A stretch of DNA of 64,000 nt from Microbacterium nymphoidis. Lineage in GTDB: Bacteria > Actinomycetota > Actinomycetes > Actinomycetales > Microbacteriaceae. Position 1 is the stretch's first letter, and each line of letters opens with the position of its first letter. The translations under genes were made by a program, and so were the position numbers. The stretch lies in the NCBI RefSeq assembly GCF_021044885.1, contig NZ_JAJNOD010000001.1, positions 1,240,001 through 1,304,000 on the forward strand, written 5' to 3'. Below are positions 8,288 to 19,600 of this stretch, piece after piece. The notes beneath the pieces are model-generated. The model was not told the origin of the DNA, searched no databases, and was given only the letters and a program-made list of their open reading frames with translations.

Positions 8288-8962
8288 TCAGTAGAGGAGG
8301 AACTGGCGGGTCTCGGTGGAGGCGATGCCGCCGATCGAGACACTCAGGTGATACGACGCACCGCCGGCGGGGGCGACCTCGCGGTTGGGGTCGTCACACG
8401 TGGCCGGATCCGACCGCGTGCGGTCCCAGATGACGGGCGTCTGCGACGACACGCTCTGCCCCGCTTCGATCGTCGCGGCCTGGTTGGTGGGATTGGCCTG
8501 GCAATCGGTGGACCGCCAGTACACATCGCTGCCGCTGGAGATGCTGAACACCTGCAGGGCCGTGCCCACGTCCAGCGTGCAGGGACCGGCTGAGGTATTG
8601 GTCAACGTCAGGGTGAGCTGGGGGTTCTCTCCGGCCGCGTACTGGTCTTTGTCCGTGGCCGCGCTGACCGAGACCTGCGCCGCCGTGCATGCCTGCGGCT
8701 CGGTGCTGGTGGGCTCCGCCGGCGTGGACGGGTCCGTCGTCGGCGTATCGGTCGCCGCCGCATCGGTCGCGGGGGGCGGCGAATCGCCGGTGTCCGGAGT
8801 CGTCACCGGCGCGGTCGCATCGGGCGTCGCGGCGCCGGTGCGCCACGGCTGCCAGATGAGCACGACCACCGCCGCGACGACGACCAGCAGCACCAGCAGC
8901 ACGGCGAGACGCCGGCGGCGGTACACGGCGGGCGACTGCCGACGGCGAGGGGTGGCGTTCAT
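8288..8962 (-). CDS. Membrane-anchored extracellular-domain protein, hypothetical
   Basis: About 224 residues. Start is ATG 8962 or the GTG immediately before it (8965). A basic N-terminus is followed by one transmembrane helix (roughly residues 18-40, LAVLLVLLVVVAAVVVLIW), a Pro/Thr/Ala-rich linker (about 45-90) and an extracellular domain of about 130 residues with paired cysteines, whose ACTAAQ..LTLTNTSAGPC pattern resembles the DUF4232-type beta domains of actinobacterial secreted proteins. The topology places the domain outside the cell. No enzymatic motif was seen. It is followed by the structured non-coding stretch and is not obviously in an operon. Confidence 0.7.
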   Translation of the reverse strand: MNATPRRRQSPAVYRRRRLAVLLVLLVVVAAVVVLIWQPWRTGAATPDATAPVTTPDTGDSPPPATDAAATDTPTTDPSTPAEPTSTEPQACTAAQVSVSAATDKDQYAAGENPQLTLTLTNTSAGPCTLDVGTALQVFSISSGSDVYWRSTDCQANPTNQAATIEAGQSVSSQTPVIWDRTRSDPATCDDPNREVAPAGGASYHLSVSIGGIASTETRQFLLY

Positions 8963-9023
8963 CACGACACCAGGCTAGACCGCCCGGCCGAAGCGGGCCT
9001 GAGGGCGCACCGAGCGCCGGCGG

Positions 9024-9545
9024 CTACGCCCGCTCCGGGGGGCCGAGGTGCTTGAGCATGCGCGTGTTGCCCAGAGTGTTGGGCTTCACGTGGGCGAGGT
9101 CGAGAAACTCCGCCACACCCGCGTCCGGGCTGCGTAGCAGCTGCGCGTAGACCTCATCGCTCACCACCTGCTTCTCGTCGATCGGCTCGAAGCCATGGCG
9201 GGAGAAGAACTCCACCTCGAAGGTCAGGCAGAACAGCCGCCGCAGCCCCAGCGCGCGGGCCTTCTCTTCGAGGGCCTCAACGATACGGCCGCCGATCCCG
9301 TGGCGCAGCCAGTCCTCGCGGATGAGGAGGGTGCGCACCTCGCCGAGGCTGCGCCACATCACGTGCAGCGCGCCGCAGCCGACGATCTCCCCGTCGACTT
9401 CGGCGACCATGAACTCCTGCACCGCCTCGTAGAGCGCCACCATCTCCTTGCCCAGCAGGATCTTTCGATCGACGAGCGGCTCGAGGAGGCTGTGGATGGC
9501 ACGCACATCGTCGGTGCGGGCAGGTCGGACGACGATCTCGGACAC
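9024..9545 (-). CDS. Amino-acid N-acetyltransferase (N-acetylglutamate synthase-like GNAT)
   Basis: 173 residues from GTG 9545 (VSEIVVRPARTDDVRAI). The sequence tracks the short actinobacterial ArgA-type enzymes such as Mycobacterium tuberculosis Rv2747: KILLGKEMVALYEAVQEFMV, GCGALHVMWRSLGEVRTL, acetyl-CoA loop RHGIGGRIVEALE, then FFSRHGF and GVAEFLDLAHVKPNTLGNTRM. By that homology it transfers acetyl from acetyl-CoA to glutamate, the first step of arginine synthesis. The longer upstream open frame would add an unrelated low-complexity leader and overlap the divergent regulator's leader. It stands alone, away from other arg genes, as in related genomes. Confidence 0.85.
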   Translation of the reverse strand: MSEIVVRPARTDDVRAIHSLLEPLVDRKILLGKEMVALYEAVQEFMVAEVDGEIVGCGALHVMWRSLGEVRTLLIREDWLRHGIGGRIVEALEEKARALGLRRLFCLTFEVEFFSRHGFEPIDEKQVVSDEVYAQLLRSPDAGVAEFLDLAHVKPNTLGNTRMLKHLGPPERA

Positions 9546-9621
9546 GTCAGAAATCCTAGGCCCGTCAGATGGGCGCGGCCCGAGATGACGCGGCGTGCGC
9601 CGCTGTGATATTCCAGATGGC

Positions 9622-10731
9622 ATGGCGAGCGACACCACGGGCACCGATCTGGCGATGATGCGCCGGCTCAACGAGCGCGCGGTGCTGGCGAGCCTGTGGG
9701 ATGCCGACGCGGCCCTCACCTCCACGCAGCTCGCCGAGGCCACCGGACTCTCCCGTACGACTGTGGAGGCGGTGCTGACCGATCTGGTCGACACCAGCTA
9801 CGTCACCGTCGAGACCACCCGGACCGGTCGTGCCGGACGACCCGCCCGACGCTACGCGTTCGCCGCCGCCGGCGGTTCGCTGATCGCCGTCGACATCGGT
9901 CCCGGTGCGATCACCGGACTAGCTGGCGACCTGCGCGGTGCTCCCGTCGCCCGCGCCGCCCGGTGGGAAATGGACCTGCGTGATCCGGAGGTCGCTCTGT
10001 CGACGATCCGCGCGATGGTGGACGCCCTCGTGCAGGACGGCGGCCTGGACGCACGACGCATCGATTCGCTCATCGTGGGAATGCCCGCGGTGATCGATCC
10101 GGCCGGCGTTCCCGTGCTCAGTCACGTCGTGCCTGCCTGGATCACCGGGGACCTGCGCACCGGCGTCATGGCCGCCTTCCCGTCCGTCACGGTCTCCTTT
10201 GACAACGACACGAAGCTGGCCGCGCACCTGGAGGCGATGTCGGGTTCGGTGGTGCCGGGAGAGACCGCAGTGCTCCTGCGCACGGGACACCGGATCTCGG
10301 CGGCTTCGATCATCAACGGCGAGGTGGCCATGGGTGCCAACGGTGCGGCCGGCGAGATCGGCTCGCTGGCGAACATCGGCTGGCGAGGCGCCCGGCTGGC
10401 GCTCACGGCCGGTAGCGCCGACACGGTGGCGGGGGCGTTCGAAGCCGCCGATGAGGGCGACCCGAACGCGCTCGACGCCGTCCGCGCCTTCGCGGAGCAG
10501 ATCGCGCTCGGTGCCGCCGCGATGGCCCTCACCCTGGACCCCCACGCGATCATCCTGAACACGACGATCCCCCGGTCGGAGTCGACGCTGCCCGCGCTGC
10601 TCCAGGACGCGATCGCTCGTCGTCTGATGTTCCCCATCGAGTTCCGGCTGTCCGAGCTCGGCCCCGACGCCCCCTGCCGCGGTGCGCTCCTCCGTTCCGC
10701 CGCCGCCGTGCGCGAGCGCCTGCTGAGCTGA
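9622..10731 (+). CDS. ROK-family transcriptional regulator (NagC/XylR type), likely non-catalytic
   Basis: 369 residues from ATG 9622. An N-terminal winged helix-turn-helix occupies about 20-65 (LTSTQLAEATGLSRTTVEAV), followed by a linker GRAGRPARRYAF and a ROK sugar-kinase fold (DIGPGAITGLAGDL at 91, catalytic-type FDNDTKLAA at 193-201, GEVAMGANGAAGEIGSLA at 233-250). The zinc-binding CxCGxxGC segment that normally follows the GEIGH motif is absent, and the usual His after GEIG is Ser. It therefore probably senses a sugar or sugar phosphate without phosphorylating it. The cognate sugar is unknown; no sugar genes adjoin. Confidence 0.82.
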   Translation: MASDTTGTDLAMMRRLNERAVLASLWDADAALTSTQLAEATGLSRTTVEAVLTDLVDTSYVTVETTRTGRAGRPARRYAFAAAGGSLIAVDIGPGAITGLAGDLRGAPVARAARWEMDLRDPEVALSTIRAMVDALVQDGGLDARRIDSLIVGMPAVIDPAGVPVLSHVVPAWITGDLRTGVMAAFPSVTVSFDNDTKLAAHLEAMSGSVVPGETAVLLRTGHRISAASIINGEVAMGANGAAGEIGSLANIGWRGARLALTAGSADTVAGAFEAADEGDPNALDAVRAFAEQIALGAAAMALTLDPHAIILNTTIPRSESTLPALLQDAIARRLMFPIEFRLSELGPDAPCRGALLRSAAAVRERLLS

Positions 10732-10775
10732 ACTGCTCTCAACTTCTGCTGCCGCCACGGCGAGCCGCGACGTTC

Positions 10776-10805
10776 TGTGAGACCACCGCACGGCGCGGTT
10801 TCACA
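10776..10805 (+). terminator. Hairpin after the ROK regulator
   Basis: Arms TGTGAGACC (10776-10784) and GGTTTCACA (10797-10805) pair over nine bases with one G-U, around a 12-base loop, 45 bases after the ROK stop codon. No T tract follows. Confidence 0.35.
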
Positions 10806-10862
10806 AACGGCGGCCGGGCGCGCCGCAGTGAGCACAGAGTGAGACCACTCCCCCGGAATACG

Positions 10863-10895
10863 ACGAGCGCCCCGCGCAGAGCGCGGGGCGTTCGT
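10863..10895. terminator. Strong bidirectional hairpin after clpC
   Basis: Fifteen-base arms ACGAGCGCCCCGCGC (10863-10877) and GCGCGGGGCGTTCGT (10881-10895), one G-U pair, three-base loop. It sits ten bases after the clpC stop codon and between the convergent ROK and clpC genes. There is no T run, as is common for actinobacterial terminators. Confidence 0.75.
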
Positions 10896-10904
10896 CGAGA
10901 CGGA

Positions 10905-13427
10905 TTACTCGCCGGCGATCATGTCCGGGGTGACGTCGATCGCGGGAGCGGTGCCCGCGCCGATCGCGACCTTCTCGCCGCGGGGGGCGTGCTCGAACAC
11001 GAACTTGCCATCGGCGACGTCCACCTTCACGTGGTCGCCTGCGTTCAGCTCGCCCTGGAGGATGCGCTCGGAGAGCTGGTCCTCCACCTCGCGCTGCATC
11101 GCCCGGCGAAGCGGACGTGCACCCAGCGCCGGGTCGTAGCCCAGGTCGATGAGGCGGAGCTTGGCGGCCTCGGACAGCTCGACCGTCATGTCACGGTCCA
11201 GCAGGCGGTCGCGGAGTCGCTTGACGAACAGGTCGACGATCTGGACCAGCTCGTCCTTGCTCAGCTGCGGGAAGACGATCACGTCGTCGACGCGGTTGAG
11301 GAACTCCGGCTTGAAATGCCGCTTGAGCTCTTCGTCGACCTTGCCCTTCATCCGCTCGTACGTGGTCTGCGAGTTGCCCTCGATCTGGAAGCCCACCGGG
11401 CCACCGGCGATGGCCGACGAACCGAGGTTCGTGGTCATGATGATGACGGTGTTCTTGAAGTCGACCACGCGGCCCTGACCATCGGTCAGTCGACCCTCCT
11501 CGAGGATCTGCAGCAGCGAGTTGAAGATGTCGGGGTGCGCCTTCTCGATCTCGTCGAAGAGGACGACGGAGAACGGCTTGCGACGCACCTTCTCGGTGAG
11601 CTGACCGCCCTCTTCGAAGCCGACGAATCCGGGAGGGGCACCGAACAGACGCGAGACCGTGTGCTTCTCACCGAACTCGCTCATGTCGAGCGAGATGAGG
11701 GCACCCTCGTCGTCGAACAGGAACTCCGCCAGAGCCTTGGCCAGCTCCGTCTTGCCGACACCGGTAGGACCGGCGAAGATGAACGATCCGGACGGGCGGT
11801 TGGGGTCCTTGAGACCGGCACGCTGGCGGCGGATGGTGCGGGAGAGAGCCGCGATGGCCTCCTCCTGACCCACGACGCGCTGGTGCAGCGCCTTCTCCAT
11901 GAACACCAGGCGAGCGGACTCCTCCTCGGTGAGCTTGAAGACGGGGATGCCGGTGGCCTGGGCGAGGACCTCGGCGATCAGGCCCTCGTCGACCACCGCG
12001 TGGGAGGCGACGTCACCAGAGCGCCACTGCTTCTCCAGACGCAGACGCTCGGCAAGCAGGCTCTTCTCCTCGTCGCGCAGCGATGCGGCCTTCTCGAAGT
12101 CCTGGTTCTCGGAGGCTGCTTCCTTCTCCTCACGGACCTTGGCGATCTTCTCGTCGAACTCGCGCAGCTCCGGCGGGGAGGACAGGATCGACAGGCGCAG
12201 GCGGGCGCCGGCCTCATCGATCAGGTCGATGGCCTTGTCCGGCAGGAAGCGGTCCGAGATGTAGCGGTCGGCGAGGTTGGCCGCCGCGACGATCGCACCG
12301 TCCGTGATCTGCACCTTGTGGTGCGCCTCGTAACGGTCGCGCAGCCCCTTGAGGATGTTGATCGCGTGAGGCAGCGACGGCTCGGCCACCTGGATCGGCT
12401 GGAAGCGGCGCTCCAGCGCCGCGTCCTTCTCGAAGTGCTTGCGGTACTCGTCGAGCGTGGTGGCACCGATGGTCTGCAGCTCGCCGCGGGCCAGCAGCGG
12501 CTTCAGGATCGAGGCCGCGTCGATGGCGCCCTCGGCCGCACCGGCACCCACGAGCGTGTGGATCTCGTCGATGAAGACGATGATGTCGCCGCGCGTGCGG
12601 ATCTCCTTGGTGACCTTCTTCAGGCGCTCCTCGAAGTCACCGCGGTACCGGGAGCCGGCGATCAGCGAGCCGAGATCCAGCGAGTAGACCTGCTTGTCCT
12701 TCAGGGTCTCGGGCACCTCGCCCTTGACGATGGCCTGCGCGAGTCCCTCGACGACGGCCGTCTTGCCGACGCCGGGCTCACCGATGAGGACCGGGTTGTT
12801 CTTCGACCGACGCGAGAGGATCTGCATGACCCGCTCGATCTCCTTCTCACGCCCGATGACGGGGTCGAGCTTGTTGTCGCGCGCCGCCTGCGTGAGGTTG
12901 CGGCCGAACTGGTCGAGCACGGCCGAACCGCCCTGCGGCGCGGACGGCGACTCCTGGGCTGCACCGGAGACTCCCACGGGCTCCTTGCCCTGGTAACCGG
13001 AGAGCAGCTGGATGACCTGCTGGCGGACCTTGTTCAGATCGGCGCCGAGCTTGACGAGGACCTGGGCGGCGACGCCCTCGCCCTCGCGGATGAGACCGAG
13101 CAGGATGTGCTCAGTCCCGATGTAGTTGTGGCCGAGCTGCAGCGCTTCGCGCAGAGACAGCTCAAGCACCTTCTTCGCGCGCGGCGTGAAGGGGATGTGA
13201 CCGGTCGGCTGCTGCTGACCCTGGCCGATGATGTCCTGAACCTGCTCGCGCACGGCGTCGAGCGAGATGCCCAGGGACTCCAGGGCCTTGGCGGCAACGC
13301 CCTCACCCTCGTGGATGAGACCGAGCAGGATGTGCTCGGTACCGATGTAGTTGTGGTTGAGCATCTTCGCCTCTTCTTGGGCGAGGACGACCACCCGACG
13401 GGCACGGTCGGTGAATCTCTCGAACAT
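10905..13427 (-). CDS. clpC: ATP-dependent Clp protease ATPase subunit ClpC
   Basis: AAA+ unfoldase that feeds proteins to ClpP and disaggregates misfolded proteins in the cytosol. 840 residues from ATG 13427, preceded by GAGGAG at six bases; a TTG two codons upstream is less likely. Two Clp-N repeats (1-145, with the repeated [13 protein letters not shown]), first AAA+ Walker [10 protein letters not shown] near 216-224, a UVR/coiled middle region about 423-458 ([18 protein letters not shown]), and second Walker [10 protein letters not shown] near 553-561. Length and every motif match actinobacterial ClpC. Monocistronic, closed by a strong hairpin. Confidence 0.98.
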   Translation of the reverse strand: MFERFTDRARRVVVLAQEEAKMLNHNYIGTEHILLGLIHEGEGVAAKALESLGISLDAVREQVQDIIGQGQQQPTGHIPFTPRAKKVLELSLREALQLGHNYIGTEHILLGLIREGEGVAAQVLVKLGADLNKVRQQVIQLLSGYQGKEPVGVSGAAQESPSAPQGGSAVLDQFGRNLTQAARDNKLDPVIGREKEIERVMQILSRRSKNNPVLIGEPGVGKTAVVEGLAQAIVKGEVPETLKDKQVYSLDLGSLIAGSRYRGDFEERLKKVTKEIRTRGDIIVFIDEIHTLVGAGAAEGAIDAASILKPLLARGELQTIGATTLDEYRKHFEKDAALERRFQPIQVAEPSLPHAINILKGLRDRYEAHHKVQITDGAIVAAANLADRYISDRFLPDKAIDLIDEAGARLRLSILSSPPELREFDEKIAKVREEKEAASENQDFEKAASLRDEEKSLLAERLRLEKQWRSGDVASHAVVDEGLIAEVLAQATGIPVFKLTEEESARLVFMEKALHQRVVGQEEAIAALSRTIRRQRAGLKDPNRPSGSFIFAGPTGVGKTELAKALAEFLFDDEGALISLDMSEFGEKHTVSRLFGAPPGFVGFEEGGQLTEKVRRKPFSVVLFDEIEKAHPDIFNSLLQILEEGRLTDGQGRVVDFKNTVIIMTTNLGSSAIAGGPVGFQIEGNSQTTYERMKGKVDEELKRHFKPEFLNRVDDVIVFPQLSKDELVQIVDLFVKRLRDRLLDRDMTVELSEAAKLRLIDLGYDPALGARPLRRAMQREVEDQLSERILQGELNAGDHVKVDVADGKFVFEHAPRGEKVAIGAGTAPAIDVTPDMIAGE

Positions 13428-13491
13428 CGTCAACTCCTCGGGGCGCGAGGGAATGCGCCCTAGGAAGACTGTAACGACGCCGGAGGGCCGG

Positions 13492-13516
13492 TATGCCGGT
13501 GTTCGCCGTCGGCATA
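13492..13516. promoter_or_regulatory. Inverted repeat upstream of clpC, possible regulator site
   Basis: TATGCCG (13492-13498) and CGGCATA (13510-13516) are perfect 7-bp arms around GTGTTCGCCGT, 65 bases before the clpC start and upstream of a minus-strand -10-like TACAGT (13473-13468). Actinobacterial clp genes are commonly activated by ClgR, whose sites contain CGC-N5-GCG; this repeat contains TTCGCC but not the full ClgR spacing, so the assignment is open. Confidence 0.35.
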
Positions 13517-13543
13517 TGCGAGATGACCCCGGACGTCACGGGA

Positions 13544-13576
13544 GAGGACCCCGGCGGATGATCCGCCGGGGTCCTC
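13544..13576. terminator. Terminator of the TIG-repeat surface protein gene
   Basis: Sixteen-base perfect arms GAGGACCCCGGCGGAT (13544-13559) and ATCCGCCGGGGTCCTC (13561-13576) around a single base, 26 bases beyond the stop codon of the giant surface protein and before the clpC promoter. Confidence 0.8.
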
Positions 13577-13602
13577 AGATTCCCCTCAGGTCCTGCTTCC
13601 GA

Positions 13603-16600
13603 TCAATCAGCCTGGCGGGTGCGGCGAGCCGCGACCACCACGCCGAGCAGCAGGACGATCAGGCCGAGCGCCAGGGGTCCGATCGGCAGATCGGTTCCGG
13701 TGCCGGGCAGGTTACCGCCCGGACCGCGCGTCGGCGTGGCGCTGGGGATGACCGGCGTGGTCGGCCCCGTCGTCGATGTCGCGGTCGGCGTCGGCGTGGG
13801 CGTGGTGCCCGGTGCCACGTAGGTGTACTCCACCGGGCTGCTGGAGCCGTTCTCGGTGGTCACCACGATCTCGACCACACCGGCCTCGTGCGCGGGCATC
13901 GTGATGGTGATGGTGTTCTCATCCACCACCGTCACCGGCGCCTCAACACCGTCCACGGTGACCGTGGTGCCGGGGGTGAAGCCGCCGCCGGTGATGGTCA
14001 CCTCGTTGCCGCCGCTGGTGGGGCCGTTGTCGGGCGTGATGCCGTCCACGGTCGGTGCCGCAGGGCCCGTCGACTGCTCGTAGGTGAACACCGCCGGGTC
14101 GCTGGAGGCGGCCGGGTTGGACACCACCACGTCCACGTCGCCGGCGGCGTGTGCCGCGGTGACCGCCGTGATCGTGCCGTCGTCGACCACCGTGAACGAT
14201 GCCACCGGCGCTTCGCCGAAGGTGACCTGGTTGGCCCCGGTGAAACCGGATCCCGTGATCGTCACCGTGGTGCCGCCGTCCGTCGGTCCGTGATCCGGGT
14301 CCAGACCCAGGTCGCCGATCTCCGGATCACCGATCACCGGCGTCGCGTAGTAGGTGAACGTCTGCGCGTTCGAGGTGCCGCCCGGCGTCGTCACCGTCAC
14401 ATCGGCCGGACCGGCGGCGTGCGCCGGCGTGGTGAAGGACAGCTCGGTCTCGGAGTCCACGGTCACATCCGCCGGCGCGATCACCGTGCCGCCGATCGTG
14501 ACCGAGGTCTCACCCGGAACGAAGTTCTCACCCGTCACCGTCACCGCCGTGCCGCCGGCCACCGGACCGAACGAGGGGCTGAGCCCATCGGTTCCGGGCT
14601 CACCGTCGCCGATGACCGGAACGTCGTAGTAGGTGAACGTCGCGGGATCGCTGGACAGCGCCGGGTTCGAGACCACGACCTCCACGGAACCGGCGGCGTG
14701 CGCCTCCGTCACCGCATCGATCTGCGTGTCACTGACCACCGTGAACTCGCGAGCCGGAGCACCGCCGAAGGTCACCGCGTTCGCTCCCGTGAATCCGGTG
14801 CCGGTGATGGTCACCGCCGTACCGCCGGCCACCGGGCCCGCATCCGGGTCCAGACCGCTGATACCGGTGTCCGGGTCGCCGATGACGGGCTGGCCGAGGT
14901 ACATGAACGTCTGCGCGTTCGACGTGCCGCCCGGAGTCGTCACCGTGACATCCACCGCTCCGGCGGTGTGCGCCGGGGTGGTGAACGACAGCTCGGTGTC
15001 GGAGGCGACCGTGACGTCCGCGGGTGCGATGACCGTACCGCCGATCGTGACAGAGGTCTGACCGTCGACGAAGTTCTCACCCGTCACCGTCACCGCCGTG
15101 CCACCGTCCACCGGGCCGAACGGCGGGTTCAGGCCGTCCGTACCAGGACCACCGTCACCGATCACCGGAACGTCGTAGAAGGTGAAGGTCGCCGGGTCGC
15201 TCGCCGAGGACGGGTTGGCAACCACCACGTCGACTGCACCTGCTGCGTGCGGGGCCGTCACCGCTTCGATGAGCGTGTCGCTCTCGACAGTGAAGGATGC
15301 CGCGGCGTCGCCGCCGAACGTGACCGACGTGGCCCCGGTGAATCCGGTACCGGTGATCTGCACCACCGTGCCGCCGGCCACCGGACCGACCTCGGGATCG
15401 AGACCGCTGATGCCCGCGTCCGGATCGCCGATCACCGGCTGGTCGTAGTACGTGAACGTCTGCGCGTTCGACGTGCCACCCGGCGTCGTCACCGTGACGG
15501 GCACCCCGCCCGCGGCGTGCGCCGGCGTGGTGAACGACAGCTCCGTACCGGAGGCGACCGTCACGTTCGCCGGCGCGATCACCGTGCCGCCGATCGTGAC
15601 CGACGTCTTGCCCGCGACGAAGTTCTCACCGCTCACCGTCACCGCGGTGCCGCCGGCCACGGGGCCGAACGGCGGGTTCAGGCCGTCGGTGCCGGGACCG
15701 CCATCGCCGATCACCGGAGCGTCGGTGTAGGTGTAGGTCGCCGGGTCGCTGGAGACCGCGGGGTTCGAGACCACCACGTCGACCGGGCCCGCGGCGTGAG
15801 CCTCGGTCACCGCGTCGATGCGTGTGTCACTGACAACCGTGAACGAGCGAGCCGGAATGTCCCCGAACATCACCATGTCCACGTCCGCGAAACCGGTACC
15901 GGTGATGGTGACCGCCGTGCCGCCTGCCGTCGGGCCCGCATCCGGGTCCAGACCGCTGATGCCGGTGTCCGGGTCGCCGATCACCGGCTGGTCGTAGTAG
16001 GTGAACGTCTGCGCGTTCGACGTACCGCCCGGCGTCGTGACCGTCACATCCACCGCGCCCGCCGCGTGAGCGGGAGTGGTGAACGACAGCTCCGTACCGG
16101 AGGCGACCGTCACGTTCGCCGACGCGATGACCACGCCACCGATCGTCACCGACGTCTCACCCGGGACGAAGTTCTCACCGGTCACCGTTACGGGGGTGCC
16201 ACCCGCTGCGGGGCCGACACTCGGGTTGAGGCCGTCGGTTCCGGGACCGCCGTCGCCGATGACCGGCACGTCGTAGTAGGTGAAGGTCGCCGGGTCGCTG
16301 TCGAACGACGGGTTGGAGACCACGACGTCGACGGCGCCCTCAGCGTGTGCGGGCGTCACCGCCTCGATCAGGGTGTCGCTCTCCACGGTGAACGACGCCG
16401 CAGCGACGCCGCCGAAGGTCACCGCGTCCGCACCCAGGAAGCCGGTTCCGGTGATGCTCACCGCGGTTCCGCCCGCGATGGGGCCGCCGTCGGGGTCGAG
16501 GCCGCTGATACCGGTGTCCGGATCGCCGATCACCGGCTGGTCGTAGTACGTGAACGTCTGCGCGTTCGACGTACCGCCCGGCGTCGTCACGGTCACATCG

Positions 16601-19600
16601 ACCGCGCCCGCCGCGTGAGCGGGAGTGGTGAAGGACAGCTCCGTTGCGGAGGCGACGGTCACGTTCGCCGGTGCGATCACCGTGCCGCCGATCGTGACCG
16701 ACGTCTGACCGGCGACGAAGTTCTCACCCGTCACCGTCACCGGTGTACCGCCGGCCACCGGGCCGAACGACGGGTTCAGGCCGTCGGTTCCGGGGCCACC
16801 GTCGCCGATGACCGGAACGTTGTAGTAGGTGAACGTCGCCGGGTCGCTGGACAGCGCCGGGTTCGAGACCACGACGTCCACGGCACCGGCGGCGTGCGCC
16901 TCCGTCACCGCATCGATCTGCGTGTCGCTGACCACCGTGAACTCGCGAGCCGGAGCACCGCCGAAGGTCACCGCGTCCACATCCGCGAAGCCCGAGCCCG
17001 TGATGGTCACCTCAGTGCCGCCCGCGACGGGTCCCGCATCCGGGTCGAGGCCGCTGATACCGGTGTCCGGATCGCCGATCACCGGCTGGTCGTAGTACGT
17101 GAACGTCTGCGCGTTCGACGTACCGCCCGGCGTCGTGACGGTGACATCCACCGCCCCTGCCGCGTGTGCCGGGGTGGTGAAGGACAGTTCGGTCTCGGAC
17201 GCGACCGTCACCGCTGCCGGCGCGATGACCGCGCCGCCGATGGTGACCGACGTCTGACCGGCGACGAAGTTGTCGCCCGTCACCGTCACCGGTGTCCCGC
17301 CCGCAGACGGGCCGGCACTCGGGTTGAGGCCGTCCGTGCCCGGACCGCCGTCGCCGATGACCGGCACGTCATAGTAGGTGAAGGTCGCCGGGTCGCTGGA
17401 GAGCGACGGGTTCGACACCACCACGTCGACGGCACCGGCGGCGTGAGCCTCGGTGACCGCATCGATCCGCGTGTCGTCGACGACCGTGAACGAGCGAGCC
17501 GGGGCGCCGCCGAAGGTCACCGCGTTCGCACCGGTGAAGCCGGTGCCCGTGATGGTGACCGCCGTGCCGCCGGCCACCGGGCCCTCATCCGGGTCCAGTC
17601 CGCTGATGCCCGCGTCCGGGTCGCCGATGACGGGCTGGCCGTAGTAGGTGAACGACAGCGGAGCGCTGGTGCCGGACACGTTGGTGACCGTCACGTTCAC
17701 ACCCCCCGCAGCGTGCGGCGGCGAGCTGACGACGATCGTGGTGTCGCTGGTCTGGTTCGTCAGCGGCAGCACCGTGCCACCGAAGTCCACCTGGGTCGCT
17801 CCCGCGAATCCGGTGCCCGTGATGGTCACCGAGGTGCCGCCCGCCGTGGGACCGAACGTCGGCGAGAGGCTCGTCGGCGCCGGCACCGGCACGTACAGGT
17901 ACGGAACCTCGTTGCTGGTGGTGAGCGGGTTTGCGACCGAGACCTGAACCGATCCGGCGACGTGCGCCTCGGTGACGGCCGAGATCTGGGTGTCGCTGTC
18001 GACCGTGAAGCTCCGGGCAGGCTGGTCACCGAAGGTCACGGAGGTGACGTTGGCGAGGCCGGTTCCCGTGATGGTCACCGGCGTGCCGCCGGCGATGGAA
18101 CCACGATCGGGGTCCAGACCGATGTCGCCCGCGCCGTCTCCGATCACCGGGGTGTCGTAGTAGGAGAAGGTCTGCGCGTTGGAGGTGCCTCCGGGAGTTG
18201 TCACCGTGACGGGCACGCCTCCCGCGGCGTGTGCCGGGGTGGTGAACTCGAGCTCGGTGCCGGAGGTCACGGTGACGCTCGCGGCCGGGATGACGGTGGT
18301 GCCGATCGTGACCGAGGTCAGGCCGTCGACGAAGTTCTCACCGGTCACGGTCACCACGGTGCCGCCGGCCGTCGGGCCCTGGCTCGGGTCGAGGCCGTTC
18401 GTGCCCGGACCGCCGTCACCGATCACCGGGGCGTCGTAGAACGTGAAGGTGGCAGGGTCGCTGCTCTCCAGCGGGTTCGAGACGACCACGTCGACCGCGC
18501 CCGCGGGGTGCGCCGCCGTGGTGGCCTCGATCTCGGTGTCGGAGATCACGCTGAACGCCACGTCGGTGCCGTCGAAGGTGACCGAGTCCGCACCGGTGAA
18601 GCCGGATCCGGTGATGGTCACCACGGTTCCGCCGGCCGTGGGACCGTTCACCGGGTCCAGGCCGATGTCGCCGAGACCGTCACCGATCACCGGGGTGCCG
18701 TAGTAGGTGAACGTCTGCGGCGCGCTGACACCGGTGGAGTTGGTGACCGTCACGTCGACGGGACCGGCAGCGTGCGGCGGCGAGGAGACGACGATTGACG
18801 TGTCGGTGTGCGCGCCGACCGGGAGGGTCGTGCCGCCGAAGGTGACGACGGTGGCGTCCGCGAACCCGGATCCGGTGATGGTGACTGACGTTCCGCCGGC
18901 GACCGGGCCGAAGTTCGGAGCGAGGCCCGTGATGGCAGGAAGCGGCACGTAGGTGAACACGGCCGGGTCACTGGCGAAGTCCGGGTTCGAGACGACGACG
19001 TCGACGGGTCCCGCCGCGTGCGCCGCGGTCGTGGTGGTGATCGTCGTGTCGTCCACGACCGTGAACGGCCGGCTGTCGCCATCGAAGGTGACATCGTCGG
19101 CGCCCAGGAACCCGGTGCCGGTGATGGTCACGCCGGTACCGCCGTCGGTCGAGCCCCGATCAGGGTCGAGCCCGATCGCGCCGCCGCCTCCGATGACCGG
19201 CTGGTCGTAGTACGTGAACGTCTGCGGAAGCGATGCGCCTCCGGCCGTCGTGACCGTCACATCCACCGGGCCGGCCGCGTGTGCGGGCGAGGTGGCGGTG
19301 ATCTGCGTCGGCGAGTTCACCGTGTACGACTGGGCCGCGGTCCCGCCGAAGCTCACCGCGCTGGCACCGGTGAAGTTGGTGCCCGTGATCGTGACCACGG
19401 TGCCTCCCCCGACCGGGCCATGGTTCGGCGTCAGCCCGGCAAGGGTGGGAGCCGCGACATAGGTGTAGGTGAGCGGGCTGGTTGTCCCGCCCGCGGTGGT
19501 GACCACGACCGGCACGGGGCCTGCCGCGTGCGGCGGGGTCGAGACCGTCACCGAGGTGGGCGTGTTGGCGGTGACGGCGGCGGAGAGGCCGTCGAACGTG

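Noticed and set aside
9622..10731. Glucokinase
   Set aside because: N-terminal helix-turn-helix and loss of the zinc motif indicate a regulator rather than a sugar kinase.
10839..13463. 874-codon open frame on the plus strand opposite clpC
   Set aside because: It is the GC-skewed antisense shadow of clpC, a certain gene; its translation is low-complexity and Arg/Leu/Glu/Asp-rich without any domain.
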